A stretch of DNA of 11,136 nucleotides from Alphaproteobacteria bacterium. GTDB lineage: Bacteria > Pseudomonadota > Alphaproteobacteria > UBA7887. The stretch is from contig JANQOH010000353.1 in assembly GCA_028289725.1 (NCBI GenBank), positions 1 through 11,136 on the forward strand, read 5' to 3'. The position numbers and the translations under genes were made by a program. Under the pieces are notes generated by a model. The model made no database searches, was not told the origin of the DNA, and saw only the letters and a list, made by a program, of their open reading frames with translations. Below are positions 5,653-11,136 of the stretch, one piece after another; the stretch's first letter is position 1; every line of letters begins with the position of its first letter.

Positions 5653-7947
5653 ATGCGGACAGGTACGCTACAAAAAGTGGCGGTTTTCGCGTGGCTGGCG
5701 CTCGCGGCTTGGGTTGTTCTGGGGACGGCCGTGGAGGCGCAGGATTCAGGCGTGTCCGATGTCATCACCGAAATTCGGGTTGAGGGCAACCAACGGATCG
5801 AAGACGCGACAGTTATTTCCTACATGAAAACCGTCGTCGGTGACCGCTTCGACGCGGGCCGTATCAACGACTCCTTGAAGAGCTTGTTCGAGACCGGTCT
5901 GTTCGCCGATGTGAACTTGACCCGCCAAGGCGGCACTTTGGTCGTAAACGTTGTTGAAAACCCGATCATCAACCGCCTGGCTTTCGAAGGAAATCGGCGC
6001 ATCGAAGACGATGTGCTTCAGGGCGAGGTGCAACTTAGGCCGCGGACCGTCTATACGCGGACCCGCGTTCAAACCGACGTCTCGCGTATCCTCGAACTCT
6101 ATCGTCGCAGCGGCCGGTTCGCGGCCACCGTCGAACCCAAAGTCATCCAACTGGAACAAAACCGCGTCGACCTCGTTTTCGAAATTAGCGAGGGTCCGCT
6201 GACCGGCGTCCAACGTATTGTTTTCATTGGCAACGAGAATTTTTCGGACGGCACTCTGCGCGAGGCAATTCAAACCAAGCAGACACGCTGGTGGCGTTTT
6301 TTCTCGACCAATGATTCTTACGATCCGGATCGATTGAGCTTCGATCGCGAACTGCTCCGCCGGTTTTACTTGAAGGAAGGGTTTGCGGACTTCCGCGTGA
6401 TCAGCGCGGTCGCTGAGTTGACGCCGGATCGATCGGCTTTCTTCATCACCTTCACCATGGAAGAAGGCGATCGCTACCGTTTCGGCACGATCGATATGGT
6501 CAATGAACTGCCGGAATTCGATCTGGAGACAGTTGAGTCACGCGTGACGACCGATGAAGGCGATTGGTACAACGCCGAAGAAGTCGAAGAGAACATTCAA
6601 GACCTGACGGATGAGATCGGGTCCCAAGGCTTTGCGTTTGTGGATATTGAGCCGCAGATCGTCCGACGGCGTGACGAAAAAGCAATCGATGTTACCTATC
6701 GGATTGCCGAAGGCGATCGTATCTACGTTCAACGGATTGATATTACGGGCAATGTACGCACGCTGGATCGCGTCATACGCCGCAACATTCGGCTGGCGGA
6801 AGGCGACGCTTTTAATGCTGCGCGCTTGCGGCGATCGCGGACATTGATCCAAAACCTCGGATTCTTCTCGCGTGTCGATATCAATGACCAGCCTGGCGAC
6901 GCCGCCGACCAGGTCATTGTGAATGTCGATGTCGAAGAACAATCGACTGGTGAGGTCACATTCGGTGGCGGTTTCTCGACGACAGACGGTCCAACGGGTT
7001 CAGTCGGCATTCGCGAACGAAATCTGCTCGGGCGTGGTCAAGATTTGTCGCTGCAGTTCATCATTTCGGCGGTGACGCAGGATCTCGATCTGAGCTTCAC
7101 CGAGCCATATTTCCTGAACCGCGACTTCGCCGCTGGTTTTGACGCATTCCGGCGTGAGCGCGAATTCCAGAATTCGTCCTTCGATAGCCGCGATCTCGGC
7201 TTATCGCTTCGCGGCGCATATCCGCTTTCCGAGTATTTGACCCAATCGGTTCGATATACGATTTCACAAGAGGAAATTCTGCCGGAGTCCGATGCACCGC
7301 AATCGGTTTTGGACCAAGCGGGTAAGGATTTGATTTCGCGGGTCGACACGACCTTGCTTTATGATCGTCGCGATAGCGCCACGGAGCCCACGGAGGGCTA
7401 TTTTGGGCGTTATTCCGTTGCGGTCGCGGGCCTGGGCGGCGACAAGAACTTCCTGTCGCAAACGGTTGGCGCGGGATACTACTATTCCTTCTGGGATGAC
7501 TGGGTGGCGTCGGGTATCGGCGAGGCCGGCTATATCTTTTCTTTCAAACAAGACGAACGAATTCTGATTTCGGATCGTTTCTTCCTTGGCGGCAACAGTT
7601 TCCGAGGCTTTGCGGTGGGCGGCCTGGGACCCAGGGATACCAATCAGGATAGTGCTTTGGGCGGCAATCTGCTCTACAAGGGCACTTTAGAACTTGCGTT
7701 CCCGATCGGTTTGCCAAATGAGCTTGGCGTGAAAGGGCGGGTATTTTCTATCGCCGGCACGCTGAAGGACGTCGATACGACCAACCTGAGCGCTGTGGAT
7801 ACTGGCAGTGTTCGTGTGTCAGTGGGGGTGGGCGTTTCTTGGGCGTCGCCGTTTGGTCCGGTCAGGCTCGACCTGGCGAAAGCGGTGCGCAAGGAAGGAT
7901 TTGACGAGACTGAGATACTGAGTTTTGGATTTGGATCGTTTTTCTGA
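5653..7947 (+). CDS. bamA: Outer membrane protein assembly factor BamA (Omp85)
   Basis: BamA is the core of the complex that folds and inserts beta-barrel proteins into the outer membrane. The 764-residue product begins with a signal peptide: a basic start, a hydrophobic core at about 9-26, and a likely cut after AVEA near 29. Five POTRA domains follow at about 37-102, 103-180, 183-272, 275-354 and 357-430, recognisable from repeated elements such as IRVEGNQRIED, LAFEGNRRIEDD, IVFIGNENFSDG and ITGNVRTLDRV. The barrel spans about 435-764. It includes LDLSFTEPYFLNRDF near 478-492, the conserved loop-6 motif FRGF near 650-653 within FLGGNSFRGFAVGGLGPRD, and SWASPFGPVRLDLAKA near 729-744. The chain ends in phenylalanine, as expected of outer-membrane barrels. 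Length is close to that of other alphaproteobacterial BamA. It sits between rseP and skp, the conserved envelope order. Confidence 0.98.
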   Translation: MRTGTLQKVAVFAWLALAAWVVLGTAVEAQDSGVSDVITEIRVEGNQRIEDATVISYMKTVVGDRFDAGRINDSLKSLFETGLFADVNLTRQGGTLVVNVVENPIINRLAFEGNRRIEDDVLQGEVQLRPRTVYTRTRVQTDVSRILELYRRSGRFAATVEPKVIQLEQNRVDLVFEISEGPLTGVQRIVFIGNENFSDGTLREAIQTKQTRWWRFFSTNDSYDPDRLSFDRELLRRFYLKEGFADFRVISAVAELTPDRSAFFITFTMEEGDRYRFGTIDMVNELPEFDLETVESRVTTDEGDWYNAEEVEENIQDLTDEIGSQGFAFVDIEPQIVRRRDEKAIDVTYRIAEGDRIYVQRIDITGNVRTLDRVIRRNIRLAEGDAFNAARLRRSRTLIQNLGFFSRVDINDQPGDAADQVIVNVDVEEQSTGEVTFGGGFSTTDGPTGSVGIRERNLLGRGQDLSLQFIISAVTQDLDLSFTEPYFLNRDFAAGFDAFRREREFQNSSFDSRDLGLSLRGAYPLSEYLTQSVRYTISQEEILPESDAPQSVLDQAGKDLISRVDTTLLYDRRDSATEPTEGYFGRYSVAVAGLGGDKNFLSQTVGAGYYYSFWDDWVASGIGEAGYIFSFKQDERILISDRFFLGGNSFRGFAVGGLGPRDTNQDSALGGNLLYKGTLELAFPIGLPNELGVKGRVFSIAGTLKDVDTTNLSAVDTGSVRVSVGVGVSWASPFGPVRLDLAKAVRKEGFDETEILSFGFGSFF

Positions 7948-8003
7948 GCGGGGGCCATGTCCGCGACCGCAGCAAGCGGAGCGGTTCTGATAACACACAC
8001 AGT

Positions 8004-8007
8004 GGAG
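8004..8007 (+). promoter_or_regulatory. skp ribosome binding site
   Basis: GGAG lies 7 bases before GTG 8015 and decides for this start over the downstream in-frame ATG 8036. The upstream choice also adds the basic residues (MSPKR) expected at the head of a signal peptide. The rest of the 67-base bamA-skp gap holds only a weak 4-base-arm inverted repeat (7967-7979) and no terminator. Confidence 0.6.
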
Positions 8008-8014
8008 AATTTTC

Positions 8015-8596
8015 GTGAGCCCGAAGCGATTTTGTATGTGCCTGACCGCTCTGGCACTGATGATGGCTGTTTTTCTGACAGCCGCGCCGGCTGCGGCGCA
8101 AGACGAAGAGCCGGATCGTAATCCGCGACTGGGGGTCGTTGACCTGCAGAGGATCATGCGCGATTCCACTGCCGCGGAAAAAGTGCGCGGTGAGATTGAG
8201 GCGCAGCAGACCGCATACCGCGAACAGATCAGTGCGCGCGAAAATGAACTGCGCGAACAGCAGGCCGAACTGGAGCGGCAACGGACGATCTTGTCTGCCG
8301 AGGCTTTTGCGGCGCGTGAGGTCGAGTTTTCGCAGAAGGTCGAGGCGCTGCAGCGCGAAGTCGCCGAGCGTAACAGGCAGCTCGAAGAGTCGCTCGCCTA
8401 TGGCATGCAACAAATCCAGGTAGCGGCACTGAAAATTATCGCCCGTCTTGCCGATGAAATGAGCTTGGGCCTCGTTCTCGACAAGTCGCAGCTCCTGTTG
8501 GTGACGAAGGGTTTGGAGTTTTCGGATCGTGCGCTCGAAGCGCTCAACGCTGAGCTCCCGTCAGTGTCGACGACGCCCCCCGCGCCGCAGGAATAG
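8015..8596 (+). CDS. skp: Periplasmic OmpH/Skp-family chaperone
   Basis: Skp-family proteins form trimers in the periplasm that hold unfolded outer-membrane proteins on their way to the Bam complex. The 193-residue product has a signal peptide (MSPKRF, hydrophobic stretch about 9-25, APAAAQ with a likely cut near 28-29). The typical OmpH entry strand LGVVDLQRIM follows at about 39-48, then a long charged helical arm at about 52-130 rich in Glu, Gln and Arg that reads as coiled coil. The hydrophobic closing segment, LADEMSLGLVLDKSQLLLV near 145-163, is the usual trimer-core part. A Pro/Thr-rich tail ends the chain. E. coli Skp is 161 residues; the extra length is mainly in the tail and start. 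The position between bamA and lpxD supports the assignment. The stop TAG and the lpxD start are in the same reading frame. Confidence 0.92.
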   Translation: MSPKRFCMCLTALALMMAVFLTAAPAAAQDEEPDRNPRLGVVDLQRIMRDSTAAEKVRGEIEAQQTAYREQISARENELREQQAELERQRTILSAEAFAAREVEFSQKVEALQREVAERNRQLEESLAYGMQQIQVAALKIIARLADEMSLGLVLDKSQLLLVTKGLEFSDRALEALNAELPSVSTTPPAPQE

Positions 8597-8617
8597 TCCA
8601 GCAAAATTTGGCGTCCG

Positions 8618-9652
8618 ATGCCCGACCAACGTTTCTTTGGGCGCCCTGAGCCGATCACTCTGGGGGAATTGGCCGGACGCATTGGCGCCGAGTTGTCATC
8701 GGACGCGGACCCGGATAAGTCAATCGAGGATGTCGCCCCGTTGGAGACGGCGGACGCCAACCACGTCAGCTTCTTTGAGAACCCCAAATATAGCGACGCG
8801 CTCGCCTCAACCAAGGCGGGCGCGGTGATCATCGCAAATGCCCAGCGGGAACGCGCACCGGCCAATACGGCATTGCTGCTGTCTGATCAGCCCTATCGAT
8901 CCTATGCCGCTGCCGCGCAGCTCTTTTATCCGATCGTTCCAATTGACGCCCCCGGGATTAGTGTCGCCTGCCATATCGACGCCTCCGCGACCGTGTCGGA
9001 GGGCTGCCAAGTCGATCCTGGGGCGGTCATTGGTGCGCAAGCGCGAATTGGCGCGCGATGTCGAATCCGGGCGAATACCGTGATTGGTCCTGGCGTCGAA
9101 GTAGGCGATGACTGCGATATTGGTGACAGCGCATCCCTCAATCACTGCATACTGGGCGCCAAAGTGAGAGTGCACCCCGGAGTTCGGATCGGACAGGACG
9201 GATTCGGATTTGCACCTGGCGCAGACGGCCATCGAAAGGTGCCACAATTGGGCCGGGTGGTCATTGAAGATGATGTGGAAATCGGCGCCAATACGACGAT
9301 TGATCGAGGTGCTGGCCCAGATACGGTGATCGGCGCCGGGTGCAAAATCGATAATTTGGTTCAGATCGGCCACAATGTGCGAATTGGCCGTGGCTGCCTG
9401 GTGGTTGCGCAAGTCGGTATTTCCGGCAGCACACAGGTCGGGAATTTTGCTGTGCTCGCGGGCCAAGTTGGGATCGCCGGGCATTTGCGCATTGGGGACG
9501 GCGCGGTTCTGGCAGCCAAGTCGGGCGTGTCCGGAGATATCCCAGCGGGTGAGACCTATGCCGGAATACCGGCTCGCCCGGTGCGGGAGTGGCGAAGAAT
9601 AAGTGTGATGTTGGGCCGAATGGTCAAGCGCGGTCGGAAGGAGCAGGGTTGA
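8618..9652 (+). CDS. lpxD: UDP-3-O-(3-hydroxyacyl)glucosamine N-acyltransferase
   Basis: LpxD adds the second (3R)-hydroxyacyl chain, from acyl-ACP, to the 2-amino group of UDP-3-O-acyl-glucosamine; it is the third step of lipid A synthesis, in the cytoplasm. The 344-residue product has the N-terminal uridine-binding domain (about 1-105, with DVAPLETADANHVSFFENPKY near 38-58), then a left-handed beta helix of imperfect hexapeptide repeats from about 115 to 310. It carries IGQDGFGFAPG near 191-201, the catalytic histidine region LVQIGHNVRIG near 248-257 (H252), VAQVGISGSTQVG near 263-275 and YAGIPARPVREW near 314-325, with a C-terminal helix. The ATG at 8618 has no recognisable Shine-Dalgarno sequence, but no other early in-frame start exists. 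It begins 21 bases after skp and abuts fabZ. Confidence 0.98.
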   Translation: MPDQRFFGRPEPITLGELAGRIGAELSSDADPDKSIEDVAPLETADANHVSFFENPKYSDALASTKAGAVIIANAQRERAPANTALLLSDQPYRSYAAAAQLFYPIVPIDAPGISVACHIDASATVSEGCQVDPGAVIGAQARIGARCRIRANTVIGPGVEVGDDCDIGDSASLNHCILGAKVRVHPGVRIGQDGFGFAPGADGHRKVPQLGRVVIEDDVEIGANTTIDRGAGPDTVIGAGCKIDNLVQIGHNVRIGRGCLVVAQVGISGSTQVGNFAVLAGQVGIAGHLRIGDGAVLAAKSGVSGDIPAGETYAGIPARPVREWRRISVMLGRMVKRGRKEQG

Positions 9653-10117
9653 ATGACCACAGAAACGACGGCTGCCGTCGCGGACATCGACATTCAGCGG
9701 GTCATGGAAATGATCCCGCACCGGTACCCGTTTCTACTGGTCGACCGTGTGGTGGAGATCGTACCGAATGAGAGCGCCACGGCGATTAAGAATGTCACGG
9801 TAAATGAGCCTCATTTCGTGGGCCATTTTCCCGCCGCGCCGGTGACGCCCGGTGTGTTGATCATTGAATCAATGGCTCAAACCGCCGGGCTATTCGTGGT
9901 GCACACTTTGGGCCCGGACGCTGAAGGGAAGTTGGTTTATTTCATGAGCATTGACGGTGCGAGATTTCGCAAGCCAGTCGTGCCGGGCGACACCATGTTT
10001 ATTCATGTGAGCAAGTTGCAAAACCGTCGCAACGTCTGGAAGTTCGCGTGCAAGGTGAGCGTTGATGAAGCGCTCGTCGCTGAAGCCACCATTGCCGCGA
10101 TGATTTTGGACGAGTGA
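9653..10117 (+). CDS. fabZ: (3R)-hydroxyacyl-ACP dehydratase FabZ
   Basis: FabZ dehydrates (3R)-hydroxyacyl-ACP to trans-2-enoyl-ACP in fatty-acid elongation, competing with LpxA and LpxD for the same acyl pool. The 154-residue hot-dog-fold protein shows VMEMIPHRYPFLLVDRV at about 17-33, VNEPHFVGHFP at about 50-60 with the catalytic histidine H58, PGVLIIESMAQTAG at about 66-79 with the catalytic glutamate E72, and YFMSIDGARFRKPVVPGD at about 96-113. One oddity is HFPAAPVTPG, where the family normally has glycine directly after HFP; both catalytic residues are kept, so activity is expected. The ATG directly follows the lpxD TGA with no gap. A strong GGAAGGAG at 9636-9643 lies 9 bases upstream, inside lpxD. 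It overlaps or nearly touches lpxA. Confidence 0.98.
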   Translation: MTTETTAAVADIDIQRVMEMIPHRYPFLLVDRVVEIVPNESATAIKNVTVNEPHFVGHFPAAPVTPGVLIIESMAQTAGLFVVHTLGPDAEGKLVYFMSIDGARFRKPVVPGDTMFIHVSKLQNRRNVWKFACKVSVDEALVAEATIAAMILDE

Positions 10118-10143
10118 CGACGGCATTTGGGAATTACGCTGAA

Positions 10144-10968
10144 ATGACAGCCGAAATTATTGATACGGCGCCCGCGATTCATCCGACGGCGGTGATCGAG
10201 GATGGCGCGAAACTCGCGGCGGGCGTCGCCGTCGGTCCCTTTTGTTCGGTCGGATCGGATGTGACGCTCGACAAGGGCGTCGTGCTCGAGTCGCATGTCG
10301 TTCTCGCCGGCCGGACGACCGTTGGTGCCGGAACGCGGATATTTCCGTTTGCCTCGATTGGTCACCAACCGCAGGACCTCAAATATCGGGGCGAACCGTC
10401 CGAGCTGATAATTGGGCGAGACAACGTTATTCGTGAACATGTCACGATGAACCCGGGCACCGAAGGCGGTGGCATGACCACGCGCGTCGGGGACAATTGT
10501 TTGTTCATGGTCGGCGCTCATGTGGCCCATGATTGCCAAGTCGGCAACCACGCGATCCTCGCGAACAACGCGACTCTGGCGGGCCATGTCGAGGTTGGTG
10601 ACTATGCGATATTGGGTGGGTTGAGCGCGGTGCATCAGTTCGCTCGGATCGGCCGTCACGCCATGGTCGGGGGCATGAGCGGTGTCGAGGGCGATGTCAT
10701 TCCGTACGGCTCAGTCATGGGCAACAGGGCCCATTTGTCGGGGCTCAACGTTGTCGGGCTCAAGCGTCGCGGTTTTTCGCGTGACGTGATTCACGACCTG
10801 CGGAAAGCGTACCGCCTATTGTTCGCGGAAGAAGGCACCATGGCCGAACGTTTGGACGATGTCGCGGATGAGTTTGGCGGCAATGAACCGGTGATGGACA
10901 TTGTCAACTTCATCCGGTCCGACAGTTCGCGCGCCATCTGCCAACCCAAGCTCGAACGTGCCGCCTAA
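10144..10968 (+). CDS. lpxA: UDP-N-acetylglucosamine O-acyltransferase
   Basis: LpxA starts lipid A synthesis by moving a (3R)-hydroxyacyl chain from ACP to the 3-OH of UDP-GlcNAc. The 274-residue product is a left-handed beta helix of hexapeptide repeats over about 10-190, with IHPTAVIEDGAKL at about 12-24, ASIGHQPQDLKYRGEP near 70-85, LFMVGAHVAHDCQVGN near 120-135 (H129 matches catalytic E. coli H125) and HQFARIGRHAMVGGMSGVEGD near 164-184. The C-terminal helical domain opens with GLKRRGFSRDVI. G177 aligns with E. coli G173, the acyl-chain ruler residue, and glycine there predicts a long, C14-like hydroxyacyl donor (inference). ATG 10144 is preferred because homologous sequence starts there. 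GTG 10114 overlaps the fabZ stop, would add 10 residues and cannot be excluded. The 3' end overlaps lpxI by 11 bases. Confidence 0.97.
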   Translation: MTAEIIDTAPAIHPTAVIEDGAKLAAGVAVGPFCSVGSDVTLDKGVVLESHVVLAGRTTVGAGTRIFPFASIGHQPQDLKYRGEPSELIIGRDNVIREHVTMNPGTEGGGMTTRVGDNCLFMVGAHVAHDCQVGNHAILANNATLAGHVEVGDYAILGGLSAVHQFARIGRHAMVGGMSGVEGDVIPYGSVMGNRAHLSGLNVVGLKRRGFSRDVIHDLRKAYRLLFAEEGTMAERLDDVADEFGGNEPVMDIVNFIRSDSSRAICQPKLERAA

Positions 10969-11136
10969 GCTCGGCGTTTTGGCCGGTGGTGGCAGTTTGC
11001 CACGGCAAATCGTTGAAGCGTGCCTGGAACAGGGCCGCGAAGTCGTCGTCGTCGCTTTTGAAGGCGCGACGGAAGACGATACGGTGAGCGACGTCGAGCA
11101 TTGCTGGACCCATTTGGGCGCCGTGGGCCGGACCAT
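10958..11136 (+). CDS. lpxI: UDP-2,3-diacylglucosamine pyrophosphatase LpxI, N-terminal part (runs off window)
   Basis: LpxI hydrolyses UDP-2,3-diacylglucosamine to lipid X plus UMP. It replaces the unrelated LpxH in most alphaproteobacteria and other groups. Only 59 codons are visible, starting MPPKLGVLAGGGSLPRQIVE. The LGVLAGGGSLP stretch matches the N-terminal glycine-rich signature of the family; next come a VVVVAFEGATED segment and, before the edge, HLGAVGRT. GTG 10958 overlaps the end of lpxA by 11 bases in another frame; its ribosome binding site is weak, so coupling to lpxA translation is likely. The order lpxA-lpxI, normally followed by lpxB, supports the call. The 3' end and the catalytic C-terminal domain lie outside the window. 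Confidence 0.88.
   Translation, partial: MPPKLGVLAGGGSLPRQIVEACLEQGREVVVVAFEGATEDDTVSDVEHCWTHLGAVGRT

Noticed and set aside
7948..8014. Possible terminator between bamA and skp
   Set aside because: Only a 4-base-arm inverted repeat (CCGC/GCGG, 7967-7979) is present, with no T tract; too weak to call.
8807..9721. Open reading frame of 304 codons on the minus strand opposite lpxD
   Set aside because: It lies entirely antisense to a clearly real lpxD and the fabZ start. It shows no recognisable motif and its His/Arg/Asn-rich composition is what reverse reading of hexapeptide-repeat DNA gives.
1..11136. Mobile elements, CRISPR repeats, tRNA or rRNA genes, or a novel accessory system
   Set aside because: The window is filled by conserved housekeeping genes with gaps of at most 167 bases. 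I saw no direct-repeat arrays, terminal inverted repeats, transposase or integrase motifs, or structural RNA signatures.

Overview
The window is an uninterrupted, all plus-strand block of housekeeping and cell-envelope genes from a Gram-negative bacterium, most likely an alphaproteobacterium. The gene order is tsf (3' end) - pyrH - frr - uppS - cdsA - dxr - rseP/mmpA - bamA - skp/ompH - lpxD - fabZ - lpxA - lpxI (5' end). The placement points to Alphaproteobacteria on three counts: dxr lies after cdsA, whereas E. coli has frr-dxr-uppS-cdsA; the RseP-type protease is short with a single PDZ domain, like Caulobacter MmpA; and lpxI follows lpxA directly. Base composition is moderately GC-rich and looks even throughout. 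I cannot name a genus from the sequence alone.

Region 1 (1-1731) holds translation and nucleotide genes. The C-terminal end of elongation factor Ts is followed by a 167-base gap with stacked inverted repeats, the longest gap in the window. UMP kinase and ribosome recycling factor come next, and the frr ribosome binding site is formed by the last codons of pyrH.

Region 2 (1740-4463) holds lipid-precursor genes. These are undecaprenyl diphosphate synthase (lipid carrier for peptidoglycan and O-antigen), CDP-diglyceride synthase (phospholipid head-group activation) and DXP reductoisomerase (first committed step of the MEP isoprenoid pathway, which supplies the IPP used by UppS).

Region 3 (4497-8596) holds envelope quality control and outer-membrane assembly: the intramembrane metalloprotease RseP/MmpA, the BamA insertase and a periplasmic OmpH/Skp-family chaperone. 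Region 4 (8618-11136) holds lipid A genes: LpxD, FabZ, LpxA and the start of LpxI. FabZ competes for the same (3R)-hydroxyacyl-ACP pool that LpxA and LpxD consume.

Most junctions are tight: stop and start adjacent, overlapping, or separated by fewer than 35 bases. The exceptions are tsf-pyrH (167 b) and bamA-skp (67 b), so a long operon or overlapping transcripts are likely. I found no mobile element, CRISPR array, tRNA or rRNA gene, pseudogene or foreign-looking insert. I also found no convincing undescribed system. The points worth a second look are small: intergenic hairpins, a 12-base palindrome, start-site questions and a changed residue in the FabZ active-site motif.
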